Positions 50,129-59,352 of a stretch of 64,000 nt of DNA are shown in pieces. The notes under the pieces are model-generated. The model made no database searches. It was not told where the DNA came from and saw only the letters and a list, made by a program, of their open reading frames with translations. The first letter of the stretch is position 1. Every line of letters starts with the position of its first letter. The stretch is from Selenomonadaceae bacterium (GTDB lineage Bacteria; Bacillota; Negativicutes; Selenomonadales; Selenomonadaceae): the NCBI GenBank assembly GCA_017476005.1, contig JAFVEM010000035.1, positions 16,808 through 80,807 on the forward strand, in the 5' to 3' direction. Both the position numbers and the translations under genes were made by a program.

Positions 50129-50569
50129 TTGTCCATTGAAGTAGGCAGTGTAGTGGATGGCGTAGTCAGCGGCATCACGAATTTCGGTGCCTTTGTGGAG
50201 TTGCCGGAGGGCAAAGTGGGGCTCATCCACATTTCCGAAGTAGCAGACGTATATGTGCGGGACGTCCACGATTTCCTGCAGGAAAAGGAAAAGGTCAAGG
50301 TGAAGGTTCTCACCGTGGATGACCGGGGTAAGGTGGCTCTGTCCATTAAGCAAGTCCCGGAAAACAAACCGCAGGCGAGCGCGACTGTGACCGCAAGCCC
50401 CCCAAAACGGTTCGCCGGCGGCAGAGATTTCCGCAAGCCCGGACGATTTGGCTCTGCCTCCTTTGAGGATAAATTGTCTAGGTTCCTCAAGGACAGCGAC
50501 GAGCGCCAGACGGATTTGCGCCGCAAGACCGATTCTAAACGAGGCGGCCGCGGCTCCCGTCGCGGTTAA
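50129..50569 (+). CDS. S1-domain RNA-binding protein (YabR-like)
   Basis: The start is TTG at 50129 with GAGGAGG upstream. An S1 domain fills the first 75 residues: VGSVVDGVVSGITNFGAFVE, LPEGKVGLIHISEVAD, and VLTVDDRGKVALSIKQ. The C-terminus is an unstructured basic tail (RQTDLRRKTDSKRGGRGSRR), useful for RNA or ribosome contact. Relatives in Bacillus (YabR) and streptococci bind ribosomes or RNA and are general stress proteins. Gene order between divIC and tilS is the standard one. A terminator-like hairpin after the gene may reduce read-through into tilS. Confidence 0.92.
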   Translation: MSIEVGSVVDGVVSGITNFGAFVELPEGKVGLIHISEVADVYVRDVHDFLQEKEKVKVKVLTVDDRGKVALSIKQVPENKPQASATVTASPPKRFAGGRDFRKPGRFGSASFEDKLSRFLKDSDERQTDLRRKTDSKRGGRGSRRG

Positions 50570-50582
50570 TCGCGGCTCTATA

Positions 50583-50612
50583 CAAAGCACTCTTTCGAGG
50601 GTGCTTTTTCTT
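50583..50612 (+). terminator. Hairpin terminator between the S1 gene and tilS
   Basis: AAAGCACTCT and AGGGTGCTTT pair around TTCG and are followed by TTCTTT. The tetraloop makes it stable. The tilS ribosome site begins immediately after, so it may act as an attenuator. Confidence 0.8.
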
Positions 50613-50625
50613 TAGGAGGGATAAG

Positions 50626-52062
50626 GTGGCGTCTCATAAGCTGGTGACTTTGGCGGAGTCAAAGCTAAAAGAATTGGGGCTACTGGCAGAGGAGCGCCCC
50701 CTTCCCGGTTTGCTGGCGGCCTGTTCCGGCGGCGCCGATTCCTTAGCCTTAACGGAAATTTGCTGCCTGCTTAAAGAAAAGTGGCATTTTAGATTGGGCG
50801 TGGCGCACTACGAACACGGCATCAGAGGGGAAGCCTCCTTGGAGGATGCGGCTTTTGTGGCCGCTTACGCCAAAGGGCGAGCTTTGCCCTGTTTCATCGA
50901 ACACGGCGACGCTCCGACCTACGCCAAAGAGCAGGGGCTGTCCCTAGAAACAGCGGCGCGCGAGCTTCGTTACGCCTTTCTGCGCCAAATCTGCCTAGAG
51001 GAGGATTACCAATATATTTTGGTGGCGCACCACGCCGACGATCAGGCGGAAACCCTGCTCATGCGTCTCTTGCGCGGCACAGGGCCGTGGGGGCTGGCCG
51101 GTATGAGGTTACAAAACGGCAATATCCTGCGACCTTTGCTCACGGTGCCTAAGGAACAGCTCATCGCCTTTTGCGCGGAACGCGGACTAAGCCCGAGGAT
51201 AGATGCCACGAATTTTTTGCCCCAAGGTACGCGCAATAAATTACGCCGGGAGATTTTACCATTGCTTACAGAGAATTATAACCCTAAACTGACGGAGGCG
51301 TTGAACCGTTTGGCCGAGGCCATGGAGCAAACCCGAGACTATTTAGATAAGACCTCCAAGCAAATCTGGCCAAAATACACGCGACGAGACCGCCATGGAC
51401 GCTTGGAGCTTTCCACCCAAATAACGGAGGAACATCCGGTCATGCAACATCTGCTCCTCAGAATGCTTTTCCACGAATCCGCCGTCAATGAGAACCTTCA
51501 CTGGGAGCATTACCAAGAGATCCTCGACCTTCTGCAACGCGCTGTCAAAGAAGGCGCAACCGTAGGGCAGCTATCCCTTCCCTTAAACCGCCGGGCGGAG
51601 CTTGCCTACGGCTGGCTTAGCATTGTGGGAACCGAAGATAAGCCGGAGGCTTTTTGCCTAAAGCTGGGAGTGCCGGGGATTTGCCGCCACCTAGAGGGGG
51701 GCTGGACTATCCGCGCCAAGGTGATAGACTCTCGGGAAAAACCTGCCGGGGATGAGCCACATAAATTTTACTGCGCCTACGCGAGCAGTATGGAACAGGG
51801 GCTGACTGTTCGCTCCAGATTGCCGGGGGATACCCTTAAACGCAAAATCGGCACTAAAAAACTGAAGGACTGCCTCATCGATGCCAAAGTGCCGCGAGGC
51901 GAGCGAGACGCCATTCCGCTCGTTGTCTGGGAAGAAAAAATCCTGTGGGCGGCCGGCTATCTGCGTTCCGGACAGCTACCGCCGGAGGGGGCGTCGAAAC
52001 TGCTGCTCCTCGAAATGGAAATGGATAGTCGAGCAGATAATGCCAAAAAAAGATTAACATGA
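50626..52062 (+). CDS. tilS: tRNA(Ile)-lysidine synthase
   Basis: GTG start behind AGGAGGGATAAG. The PP-loop ATP site is LAACSGGADSLALTEICCLL (Ser-Gly-Gly near residue 36). HYEHGIRGEASLEDAAFV and LVAHHADDQAETLLMRLLRG are further conserved blocks of the catalytic domain. The C-terminal TilS_C domain has TVRSRLPGDTLKRKIGTKKL then KDCLIDAKVPRGERDAIPLV. The enzyme changes the wobble cytidine of tRNA-Ile(CAU) to lysidine and is essential in most bacteria. The stop is followed closely by hpt with a shared ribosome-site region. Confidence 0.96.
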   Translation: MASHKLVTLAESKLKELGLLAEERPLPGLLAACSGGADSLALTEICCLLKEKWHFRLGVAHYEHGIRGEASLEDAAFVAAYAKGRALPCFIEHGDAPTYAKEQGLSLETAARELRYAFLRQICLEEDYQYILVAHHADDQAETLLMRLLRGTGPWGLAGMRLQNGNILRPLLTVPKEQLIAFCAERGLSPRIDATNFLPQGTRNKLRREILPLLTENYNPKLTEALNRLAEAMEQTRDYLDKTSKQIWPKYTRRDRHGRLELSTQITEEHPVMQHLLLRMLFHESAVNENLHWEHYQEILDLLQRAVKEGATVGQLSLPLNRRAELAYGWLSIVGTEDKPEAFCLKLGVPGICRHLEGGWTIRAKVIDSREKPAGDEPHKFYCAYASSMEQGLTVRSRLPGDTLKRKIGTKKLKDCLIDAKVPRGERDAIPLVVWEEKILWAAGYLRSGQLPPEGASKLLLLEMEMDSRADNAKKRLT

Positions 52063-52076
52063 TTAAGGAGAACGTC

Positions 52077-52637
52077 ATGATGCAAGAGGATATGGAGCGA
52101 GTTCTGTTTACCGAGGCCGATATTAAGGCCAAGGTCAAGGAACTGGGTAAAAAAATTACCGCCGATTATCAAGACGCCAAAGAAGCAATCTTTTGCGTGG
52201 GCATCTTAAAGGGCGCGGTGATTTTTTATACGGACTTGGTGCGGCAAATAGACCTGCCGGTGGAGTTTGATTTCATGATCGCCTCCAGCTACGGGAACAG
52301 CTCGCTAAGCAGCGGCAACGTCAAAATCCTCAAGGATCTGGATTATGACATTGCCGGCAAACACGTCATTGTCATCGAAGACATCATCGACACCGGCCAC
52401 ACCATGAGCTACCTGCGCAAGATTTTACCGGCGCGCAGTCCGGCCAGCGTCAAAATCTGCGCCTTCCTCAGTAAACCATCCCGGCGGCAAGTGGATGTGG
52501 CCATTGATTACTGCGGCTTTGAAGTGCCGGACGAGTTTTTGGTGGGCTACGGGCTGGACTATGCCGGTCGCTATCGCAATTTGCCTTATGTGGGCGTTTT
52601 AAAACGGGAAATTTATGTAGCGCCGCCTTTGCCATAA
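52077..52637 (+). CDS. hpt: Hypoxanthine phosphoribosyltransferase
   Basis: ATG 52077 is chosen because TAAGGAGAACGTC precedes it; an ATG at 52059 overlaps tilS and lacks a site. The PRPP motif is HVIVIEDIIDTGHTMSYLRK (about residues 99-118), FCVGILKGAVIFYTDLVRQI is the pyrophosphate loop region, and VGYGLDYAGRYRNLPYVGVL the purine-binding end. Length (186 residues) is normal. It salvages hypoxanthine and guanine with PRPP. It lies between tilS and ftsH, as in Bacillus (tilS-hprT-ftsH), with which it may be co-regulated. Confidence 0.95.
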   Translation: MMQEDMERVLFTEADIKAKVKELGKKITADYQDAKEAIFCVGILKGAVIFYTDLVRQIDLPVEFDFMIASSYGNSSLSSGNVKILKDLDYDIAGKHVIVIEDIIDTGHTMSYLRKILPARSPASVKICAFLSKPSRRQVDVAIDYCGFEVPDEFLVGYGLDYAGRYRNLPYVGVLKREIYVAPPLP

Positions 52638-52667
52638 AAGCATAAACGTGAACAGGAGGATTCCCTA

Positions 52668-54686
52668 TTGAATATGAATTCTTTTTTGCGCAACGTGGGT
52701 TTTTACCTGCTGGTGGTGCTCGTAGCCATCACTTTCATCGACTATTTCCAGCAGAAGAAAACCGCCGTGGAGCAGGAAGTCAGCTACAGCACCTTTTTGC
52801 AGCGAGTGGAAAACAATGAGGTGGCCAAAGCCACCATCGTGCAAAATCGGGTGGAGGTGGTCTTAAAGGATGGCTCCCATTTCGTCACCACTACCCCCGA
52901 TTACCCCAATAATGACCCCAAACTCTTTGATCGCTTGTCGGCCAAAGGGGACATCGACATCGTCGCCAAAAATCCCCCGGAGGCGCCATGGTGGACAGCC
53001 ATGATAACCTCCATTCTGCCCATCTTGCTCCTAGTGGGCGTGTGGTTCTTCATCATGCAAAACACCCAGTTTGGCGGCGGACGGGTCATGTCCTTTGGCA
53101 AGAGCCGTATTCGCCTCGGCCCCACCGACAAAACCAAGGTAACGTTTAAAGACGTGGCCGGCGCCGACGAGGCCAAGCAGGAGCTGGAGGAAGTGGTGGA
53201 GTTCTTAAAACACCCCAAGAAATTCCACGAGTTGGGGGCTAGGATTCCCAAGGGAGTGTTGCTCTTCGGCCCTCCCGGTACCGGTAAAACTTTGCTGGCC
53301 AAAGCGGTGGCCGGGGAAGCGGGAGTGACTTTCTTTTCCATCAGCGGTTCCGATTTCGTGGAAATGTTCGTGGGTGTGGGCGCCTCTCGCGTTCGCGACC
53401 TTTTTGAACAGGCGAAAAAAAGTCTGCCCTGTATTGTTTTCATCGACGAAATTGACGCGGTGGGGCGGCAGCGCGGCGCCGGTGTGGGCGGCGGCCACGA
53501 TGAACGGGAGCAGACCCTAAATCAGCTCTTGGTGGAAATGGATGGTTTTGCGGTGAATGAAGGCATTATCATCATTGCCGCCACCAACCGCCCGGATATT
53601 TTAGACCCGGCGCTCCTGCGTCCCGGACGTTTCGACCGGCAAATCGTGGTGGATAAACCGGATATTCGCGGCCGACTGGCCATTTTGAAGGTACACACCA
53701 AGGGAAAACCCATAGCCAAAGACGCTAACCTAGAAATTTTGGCGCGGCGTACTCCGGGCTTTACGGGGGCAGACCTCAGTAATCTGGTGAACGAGGCGGC
53801 GCTCCTTTCCGCCAGACGGAACAAAAAGCAAATCGCCATGGCGGAACTGGAGGAATCCATCGAACGAGTCATGGCCGGCCCCGAAAGAAAATCCCACGTC
53901 ATGAGCGACGACGAGAAGAAACTGACGGCTTACCACGAGGCGGGGCATACTTTGGTGGGCTTGAAACTGGAGCACGCCGACCCGGTACACAAGGTCAGTA
54001 TTATCCCTCGGGGGAGAGCTGGCGGCTATACCTTGATGCTCCCCAAGGAGGATCGCTCTTACGCCACGCGCTCGGAACTCTTGGATAGGCTAAAAGTGGC
54101 CATGGGCGGCCGGGTGGCGGAGGAAATTGCCCTGAAAGAAATCAGCACCGGCGCCTCCCAAGACATACAGCAAGCCTCGCGCACCGTGCGCGAGATGATA
54201 ATGCAGTACGGCATGAGCGAAGTCTTAGGGCCTATCGCTTATGGAGAGGGGGCAAACCACCAAGTCTTTTTGGGCAGGGATTACAACCGGGAACGCAACT
54301 ACTCCGAAGAGGTGGCCTCCGAAATTGACAAGGAAGTACGCAAGTACATGGACGATGCCTACGCCGCCTGCCGCCAAATTATCACGGAGAACTATGAGAA
54401 ACTGGAACTAATCGCCACGGAGCTGATGGAGCGAGAAACTCTCAGCGCCGAAGAGCTGGAAGAACTCATGCGACTGGGCTACATCGAGGACAAGCCCTTG
54501 GAGTCAAACGTCTTCTTTGATGACGAGGACGACGATGACGATGATACGGGAAAACCCAATATGACGCCGCTCATCGTGCAAGATATTTTGGACATTGCCG
54601 CCGAACTCAAAGCCAAGGCCAAGCAAAAGGTAAGCAGCGACGGCGTAACCCTGCCGAAAAAAGCTGGGGAACCGGAATTTAACTAA
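52668..54686 (+). CDS. ftsH: ATP-dependent zinc metalloprotease FtsH
   Basis: TTG start behind AGGAGGATTCCCTA; the ATG two codons later is too far from the site. Two membrane helices ([19 protein letters not shown] and [20 protein letters not shown]) frame a short outer domain. The AAA module has [14 protein letters not shown] (Walker A 201-208), [12 protein letters not shown] and the second-region RPGRFDRQI. The zinc site is [10 protein letters not shown] (His423, His427). The C-terminus ends with an acidic DDEDDDDDD run and a Lys-rich tail of about 60 residues, longer than in E. coli. It degrades membrane and short-lived regulatory proteins. Confidence 0.96.
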   Translation: MNMNSFLRNVGFYLLVVLVAITFIDYFQQKKTAVEQEVSYSTFLQRVENNEVAKATIVQNRVEVVLKDGSHFVTTTPDYPNNDPKLFDRLSAKGDIDIVAKNPPEAPWWTAMITSILPILLLVGVWFFIMQNTQFGGGRVMSFGKSRIRLGPTDKTKVTFKDVAGADEAKQELEEVVEFLKHPKKFHELGARIPKGVLLFGPPGTGKTLLAKAVAGEAGVTFFSISGSDFVEMFVGVGASRVRDLFEQAKKSLPCIVFIDEIDAVGRQRGAGVGGGHDEREQTLNQLLVEMDGFAVNEGIIIIAATNRPDILDPALLRPGRFDRQIVVDKPDIRGRLAILKVHTKGKPIAKDANLEILARRTPGFTGADLSNLVNEAALLSARRNKKQIAMAELEESIERVMAGPERKSHVMSDDEKKLTAYHEAGHTLVGLKLEHADPVHKVSIIPRGRAGGYTLMLPKEDRSYATRSELLDRLKVAMGGRVAEEIALKEISTGASQDIQQASRTVREMIMQYGMSEVLGPIAYGEGANHQVFLGRDYNRERNYSEEVASEIDKEVRKYMDDAYAACRQIITENYEKLELIATELMERETLSAEELEELMRLGYIEDKPLESNVFFDDEDDDDDDTGKPNMTPLIVQDILDIAAELKAKAKQKVSSDGVTLPKKAGEPEFN

Positions 54687-54687
54687 A

Positions 54688-54722
54688 AAAATCGGAAGTC
54701 CTGACGGACTTCCGATTTTTTT
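54688..54722. terminator. Bidirectional terminator after ftsH
   Basis: AAATCGGAAGTCC pairs with GGACTTCCGATTT around TGAC, with A-run and T-run flanks, serving ftsH and the convergent rubrerythrin gene. Confidence 0.93.
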
Positions 54723-54738
54723 AAACGAAAATACGAAA

Positions 54739-55284
54739 TTACTTGGCGAAATAACGGTCGTAGAGACCTTTGAAGCCGCAACCGTGGCGCGCCTCGTCTT
54801 TGGCCATTTCGTGAACGGTGTCGTGTACGGCATCCAGATTCAGCTGTTTGGCGAGGGTGGCCAGCTCTTTCTTGCCGGCGCAGGCGCCATGCTCGGCATC
54901 GATGCGCATCTTGAGGTTCTTCTCGGTGCTGTCCGTCAAAACTTCGCCCAACAGCTCGGCAAACTTGGCGGCGTGTTCCGCTTCCTCGAAGGCGTAACGC
55001 TTGAAAGCCTCCGCCACGTCAGGATAGCCTTCCCGGTCAGCTTGACGGCTCATGGCCAAATACATGCCGACTTCGGAACACTCCCCGGTGAAATTGGCAC
55101 GCAAGCCGTCGATAATGCGCTGATCAACGTCCTTAGCCACGCCTACCCGATGCTCATCGGCAAAGACCAAATCGCCGCTTTGCTCTTTGAACTTGTCCGC
55201 CTTAGCCTTGCAAATGGGGCATTCAGCCGGGGGAGCGTCCCCCTCATGGACGTAACCGCAGATGGTGCATACATATTTCTTCAT
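54739..55284 (-). CDS. Reverse rubrerythrin (N-terminal rubredoxin domain)
   Basis: ATG 55284 follows TTAGGAGGGCTTTTA; the earlier frame adds 17 residues. The rubredoxin-like site comes first: CTICGY (Cys6, Cys9) and ECPICK (Cys22, Cys25). The ferritin-like di-iron domain follows, with [36 protein letters not shown] and [20 protein letters not shown] carrying the Glu and ExxH ligands. The order rubredoxin then ferritin is the reverse of the classical protein, as in clostridial revRbr, which reduces hydrogen peroxide in anaerobes. A TATAAT box (55327-55332) is upstream. It indicates an anaerobic life with oxygen-stress defence. Confidence 0.93.
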   Translation of the reverse strand: MKKYVCTICGYVHEGDAPPAECPICKAKADKFKEQSGDLVFADEHRVGVAKDVDQRIIDGLRANFTGECSEVGMYLAMSRQADREGYPDVAEAFKRYAFEEAEHAAKFAELLGEVLTDSTEKNLKMRIDAEHGACAGKKELATLAKQLNLDAVHDTVHEMAKDEARHGCGFKGLYDRYFAK

Positions 55285-55385
55285 TAAAAGCCCTCCTAAA
55301 ATATAATACACATTCGCTCGATGAACATTATACACTATTTTACGAAAGATGGAAATAGGCTCTTAAAAAACTTTTTTAGTATTCT

Positions 55386-56096
55386 TCAGTCGTCAATGGC
55401 CGTCTCCAGCGCAATCTTCACCATATCGTTGAAACCGGTCTGGCGCTCTTCGGCGCTGACCACTTCGTTGTTAAAGAGATGATCGCTGACGGTGAAGAGC
55501 GCCAAGGCTTTGACGTGGAACTTCGCGGCCAGCAGATAAAGCGCCGCCGCCTCCATTTCCACGGCCAGGATGCCGTAGGAGCGAAGTTTTTCGCTGTCAA
55601 TCTCTTCGTCGTAGAAGCGATCCACGGAGATGACGTTCCCTACGGTGGCTCTGAGTCCCAGCTTTTTCACGTTGGCCACTGCCTTGGAGAGTAACTCGTA
55701 ATCGGCGATGGGGGCAAAATTGATTCCTCCGCCGAAGATGTTGCGTACCATGCCGGAATCGGTGGAAGCGGCTTGGGCGATAAGCACGTCCCTAAGTTTC
55801 ACGTCGGGGTGCATTCCGCCGCAGGTACCCACTCGGAAGAGCTTTTGGACGCCGTACTCTTTAATGAGTTCGTGGACGTAGATGGAGATGGACGGCATCC
55901 CCATACCGGTACCCTGCACCGACACGGGAACCCCTTTATAAGTGCCGGTGTAGCCGAAGATGTTGCGGATAGCGGTATATTGCACGGGGTTATCCAAAAA
56001 ATTTTCGGCAATGAATTTAGCGCGCAGGGGATCCCCCGGCAAGAGGATGCGCTCGGCGATGTCGCCCTTATTGGCGGCAATATGGGGCGTACTCAT
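55386..56096 (-). CDS. deoD: Purine nucleoside phosphorylase, DeoD type
   Basis: The start STPHIAANKGDIAERILLPG with GDPLRAKFIAE is the phosphate-binding N-terminal signature. QGTGMGMPSISIYVHELIKE, RVGTCGGMHPDVKLRDVLIA and AVEMEAAALYLLAAK are the other family blocks; the catalytic Asp lies in LFTVSDHLFN. It splits purine nucleosides with phosphate in salvage. AGGGAGG lies upstream of the ATG. A 25-codon membrane peptide gene lies directly upstream on the same strand. No deo regulator is seen nearby. Confidence 0.95.
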   Translation of the reverse strand: MSTPHIAANKGDIAERILLPGDPLRAKFIAENFLDNPVQYTAIRNIFGYTGTYKGVPVSVQGTGMGMPSISIYVHELIKEYGVQKLFRVGTCGGMHPDVKLRDVLIAQAASTDSGMVRNIFGGGINFAPIADYELLSKAVANVKKLGLRATVGNVISVDRFYDEEIDSEKLRSYGILAVEMEAAALYLLAAKFHVKALALFTVSDHLFNNEVVSAEERQTGFNDMVKIALETAIDD

Positions 56097-56121
56097 GTAA
56101 AAACCTCCCTAAATTATTCGC

Positions 56122-56199
56122 TTATTCGGTAAAAATTTCATCCCAAAAGGCGTAGCTCACCATGAGTAAGATGAGCGCCAAGAGGAACAAGTCAGCCAT
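56122..56199 (-). CDS. Small single-span membrane peptide, 25 residues
   Basis: ATG at 56199 follows GGGGAGGGGAGCCGTCT on the minus strand, a strong ribosome site. The peptide begins MADLFLLALILLMVSYAFWD and ends with a few acidic residues, so almost the whole length is one membrane helix with negative ends. It is too short for routine gene calling. It lies between the L31 terminator and deoD and could be co-transcribed with deoD. Similar in form to small regulatory membrane peptides such as KdpF, without sequence kinship that I can claim. Confidence 0.6.
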   Translation of the reverse strand: MADLFLLALILLMVSYAFWDEIFTE

Positions 56200-56222
56200 A
56201 GACGGCTCCCCTCCCCATTTTC

Positions 56223-56254
56223 AAAAACAGCCGACAGAATAATCCTGCCGGCTG
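56223..56254 (-). terminator. Terminator after rpmE
   Basis: On the minus strand AGCCGGCAG pairs with CTGTCGGCT (one mismatch) around GATTATT and is followed by GTTTTTG. It begins 8 bp after the L31 stop codon. Confidence 0.82.
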
Positions 56255-56262
56255 CTCATGGC

Positions 56263-56460
56263 TTATTTCCCGTAGCGACGATTGAATTTTTCGATGCGAC
56301 CGCCGGCCTGCATATCCCGCTGACGACCGGTGAAGAACGGATGGCACTTAGAACAGACATCGACCCGAAGCTCCTTTTTGGTGGAGCCGGTGACGAATTT
56401 ATTGCCGCACCCACAGGTGACAGTGGCCTCGTAGTACTGGGGATGGATACCTTCTTTCAT
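56263..56460 (-). CDS. rpmE: 50S ribosomal protein L31 (zinc-binding form)
   Basis: ATG 56460 follows GCGAGGTGTAACTTA. The protein (65 residues) starts [20 protein letters not shown] and contains [20 protein letters not shown] and [12 protein letters not shown], the full L31 pattern. Cys16, Cys18, Cys36 and Cys39 form the zinc site, so this is the C+ form that is often replaced by a zinc-free copy under zinc shortage. It is monocistronic, with a strong promoter upstream and a terminator after. Confidence 0.96.
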   Translation of the reverse strand: MKEGIHPQYYEATVTCGCGNKFVTGSTKKELRVDVCSKCHPFFTGRQRDMQAGGRIEKFNRRYGK

Positions 56461-56496
56461 TAAGTTACACCTCGCTTCTAACGGTAATCGCAAGTG

Positions 56497-56525
56497 ATTA
56501 TAGCACGACCGGCGAGGCACTGCAA
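56497..56525 (-). promoter_or_regulatory. Vegetative promoter of rpmE
   Basis: On the minus strand TTGCAG and TATAAT are spaced by 17 bp, about 37 bp before the ATG. Confidence 0.82.
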
Positions 56526-56589
56526 GGGGAATTTTTTGCTTCTCCCCTCCCCACTTGCCAAGTTACGCCCCGGCGTTGTAAAATAAGAG

Positions 56590-56693
56590 CGGAAAATCGC
56601 GCATGGTTTCACGGCTTTAAAGAAATCTGGCGCTACGGGATTGCCTTTCGGGGGAAAAAGGTGAAGATTGCCGTGGAGTCTTCCGGCTGGTAA
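56590..56693 (+). pseudogene. Decayed 3' end of a DUF1703-group AAA-ATPase/nuclease gene
   Basis: The frame reads ...FKEIWRYGIAFRGKKVKIAV and stops at TAA 56691-56693. The stretch IWRYGIAF is exactly that near the C-terminus of the intact paralog at 17147-18832 (IWRYGIAFAGKRVEMVGE). Nothing of the ATPase part is left upstream, where the rpmE promoter region begins. It is thus a remnant of a fourth family member, deleted except for its last 35 codons. Confidence 0.8.
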
Positions 56694-56715
56694 AGATACA
56701 GGAGGGAGCTAAAAC

Positions 56716-57336
56716 TTGAAAAATCCTTTGCGTTATCAAATATCCGAATACGATTGCGGCCCTACTTCCCTGCTGAATGCCTTGAGTTTTCTCTTTGACC
56801 GTGAGGAAATCTCGCCGGAACTTATCAGGAACATCATGCTGTATTCCCTAGATTGTTACGAGCCGCAGGGGAGACTAGGCAAAAGAGGTACCTCTCGGAT
56901 GGCCATGATGTTTCTCTCAAACTGGCTAACGGGAGTGGGCGAGATGGGCATCTTGCCCATTGAGAGCCGATACCTAGCCGGGGAAGCGGTTTTCATCGGC
57001 AGGACTTCGCCGGTGATAGAAGCGCTACACTGTGGGGGAGTGGCCGTGGTGCGGCTGAATTTAGACGGGGAACATTATGTTTTATTGACGCAAGAAAAAG
57101 ATGATTGCATCTACCTCTTTGATCCCTATTATCTGCCGTCTCGGCGCGTTCCCCCGGAGGTGAAAAGCATTGCCGACCACCCCAAAGAATACAATCGCCT
57201 CGTCCCCTTCGCTTTGTTTAATCGCGAGACAACTGCTCCCTATGCTCTTGGCAAAACAGCAGAGCGAGAAGCCGTTCTCCTCTTTAACAAACGCACCATG
57301 TTGCAACCGGAGGACACTATCGAATATTTTATTTGA
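56716..57336 (+). CDS. C39-like papain-fold peptidase family protein
   Basis: TTG start behind AGGAGGGAGCT. The N-terminus RYQISEYDCGPTSLLNALSF has the catalytic Cys14 in the typical YDCGPTS setting; LNLDGEHYVLLTQEKDDCIY gives His120 and YLFDPYYLPSR the Asp. These are the three residues of the C39-type active site. At 206 residues there is no ABC transporter part and no signal peptide, so it is a free cytoplasmic protein. Stand-alone C39-like proteins are common and mostly unstudied. It is preceded by a remnant of a DUF1703-type gene. Confidence 0.82.
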   Translation: MKNPLRYQISEYDCGPTSLLNALSFLFDREEISPELIRNIMLYSLDCYEPQGRLGKRGTSRMAMMFLSNWLTGVGEMGILPIESRYLAGEAVFIGRTSPVIEALHCGGVAVVRLNLDGEHYVLLTQEKDDCIYLFDPYYLPSRRVPPEVKSIADHPKEYNRLVPFALFNRETTAPYALGKTAEREAVLLFNKRTMLQPEDTIEYFI

Positions 57337-57342
57337 GCAAGC

Positions 57343-57378
57343 AAAAAACGCACAGGCCAAAAACCTGCGCGTTTTTTT
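57343..57378. terminator. Bidirectional terminator before fruA
   Basis: AAAAAACGCACAGG pairs with CCTGCGCGTTTTTT (one mismatch) around a short loop; it separates the C39-like gene and the convergent fruA. Confidence 0.88.
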
Positions 57379-57397
57379 ACTTGCTTAAAAATGAATT

Positions 57398-59278
57398 TTA
57401 CTTAATGGGCTTTTTCAATACGGACAACACGGCGCAACCAACCACGGCGCCCACGATGATAGCCGCGAGGTACATCAAGGGATTGCCGATGGTGGGGACT
57501 ACGAAAATGCCGCCGTGAGGCGCCCGGAGGGTGCAATCAAAGAACATGGTGAGCGCCCCGGCTACCGCCGAACCCAAGACGCAGGCCGGAATTACGCGCA
57601 GAGGATCTGCCGCCGCAAAGGGAATGGCGCCTTCGGTGATGAAGGACAGACCCATGACGTAGTTGGTGGGGCCGGCCTTCCGCTCGTTTTCGGTGAAACG
57701 GTTGGGGAAGAAACTCGTCGCTAAGGCAATCGCGAGGGGCGGAACCATACCGCCGGCCATAACCGCCGCCATTACATGATACTCGCCGCTGGCGAGGAGT
57801 CCCGTGCCGGTGACATAAGCCGCTTTGTTGATGGGGCCGCCCATATCAATGGCCATCATGCCGGCTACCAAAATACCGATCAGCACTTTGGCGCTGGGAT
57901 CCATATTCTTCAAGGTATCAATGAGCCAGTTATTGACCGCGCCCACTACCGGGCCAAGGATGAAGAAGCTCACCAAACCGATAATTAAAATCCCGAAGAA
58001 GGGATAAAGCAAAACGGGTTTAACCCCGTCCAAGGCAGGAGGCAGACCGCTGAAGAGCTTCTTGAGGAAGTTCACCGCCCAACCGCCGATGAAACCGGCG
58101 AGAAGCGCGCCAAGGAAACCGGAACCGGTGACCCCGGCCAAAGCGCCGCCCACGAAACCAACGGCCAGTCCCGGACGATCAGCGATAGACATGGCGATGA
58201 AGCCGGCCAAAACCGGGAGCATGAAGCCAAAGGCCGCGCCGCCCACGTCTTTGAAGAACTTCGCCACGGGAGTATTGGAGCCGAAATTCGAGGGATCAAT
58301 GGAATAATCATCAAAGAGGAAGGCCAAGGCGATAAGAACACCGCCGCCCACCACAAAGGGAAGCATGTGGGAAACACCGTTCATCAGATGCTTATACACC
58401 TGACGGGCGAGACTTTCTTCCGCGCCGCTGTCTGCGCCGCCGTCGTCGTCACTGGAGGAGGCGTGATACACGGGGGCGTTGCCGCTCATGGCGCGGTCAA
58501 TGAGGTCGTCGGCCTTGTTGATGCCGTCGGCCACTTTGGTTATGATCACTTTTTTGCCGTTGAACCGGCTCATGGCCACCTTTTTATCCGCCGCCACGAT
58601 AATAGCATCCGCCGCTGCGATTTCCGCCGAGGTGAGGACGTTTTTCGCCCCTTCGGAACCGTTGGTTTCCACCTTGATGGAGATGCCTTTCTTTTTGGCG
58701 TGTTGCTCCAAACTTTCCGCCGCCATGAAGGTATGGGCTATGCCGGTGGGGCAAGCCGTTACCGCGAGTAGCTGAATGTGATCGGAGGTCACCGTCGGAG
58801 CGGCAGCGACAGAGCCGAATTTGCCGTCCTGTTTGTCGTCGATGAGCTTTTTGAACTCCTCTTTGCTCTTGGCGGCAATGAGGGCTTCTTTAAACTCCGG
58901 ATCCATAATCATGGTGGCCAGCTGGCTTAGAATGGAAAGATGCTCGTCGTTCGCCGTATCGGGGGCGGCGATCATGAAGAAGAGGCGCGAGGGTTTGCCG
59001 TCCATGGATTCAAAATCCATACCTTGCGGCACGGTCATGGCGGCAAGTCCCGCTTTACGCACCCCTTTGCTCTTGGCATGGGGCGTGGCGATACCGTCGC
59101 CTAAGCCCGTGGTGCCGGAGGCTTCCCGGGTCAGCACGTCTTTTTCGTACTGCTCCCGATTGGTAAGATTGCCGGAGGCTTCCATGAGGGTGGCGAGTTC
59201 ATGAATGGCGCCCTTTTTGCTTTCCGGCTTTGCTCCCAGCTGAATACTGTCGCTTTGGAGCAAGTCAGTAATGCGCAT
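57398..59278 (-). CDS. fruA: Fructose PTS permease, IIA-IIB-IIC fusion
   Basis: IIA (about 1-150) has GLGDGIATPHAKSKGVRKAG with the phospho-His near residue 67. IIB (about 168-270) has LLAVTACPTGIAHTFMAAES with the phospho-Cys near 176. IIC (about 295-620) has eight or so membrane helices, including GVSHMLPFVVGGGVLIALAF and MAIDMGGPINKAAYVTGTGL. A Ser/Asp/Gly linker (YHASSSDDDGGADSGAEESL) joins IIB and IIC. The protein takes up fructose and delivers fructose 1-phosphate to FruK, encoded just upstream. HPr and EI must be encoded elsewhere. Confidence 0.96.
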   Translation of the reverse strand: MRITDLLQSDSIQLGAKPESKKGAIHELATLMEASGNLTNREQYEKDVLTREASGTTGLGDGIATPHAKSKGVRKAGLAAMTVPQGMDFESMDGKPSRLFFMIAAPDTANDEHLSILSQLATMIMDPEFKEALIAAKSKEEFKKLIDDKQDGKFGSVAAAPTVTSDHIQLLAVTACPTGIAHTFMAAESLEQHAKKKGISIKVETNGSEGAKNVLTSAEIAAADAIIVAADKKVAMSRFNGKKVIITKVADGINKADDLIDRAMSGNAPVYHASSSDDDGGADSGAEESLARQVYKHLMNGVSHMLPFVVGGGVLIALAFLFDDYSIDPSNFGSNTPVAKFFKDVGGAAFGFMLPVLAGFIAMSIADRPGLAVGFVGGALAGVTGSGFLGALLAGFIGGWAVNFLKKLFSGLPPALDGVKPVLLYPFFGILIIGLVSFFILGPVVGAVNNWLIDTLKNMDPSAKVLIGILVAGMMAIDMGGPINKAAYVTGTGLLASGEYHVMAAVMAGGMVPPLAIALATSFFPNRFTENERKAGPTNYVMGLSFITEGAIPFAAADPLRVIPACVLGSAVAGALTMFFDCTLRAPHGGIFVVPTIGNPLMYLAAIIVGAVVGCAVLSVLKKPIK

Positions 59279-59352
59279 ATAAGTTCCTCCTTTACAAGAA
59301 AACCTATGATAAAAATGATACCTTTATATAATCTCCTCGGGAGGAGTTTATA

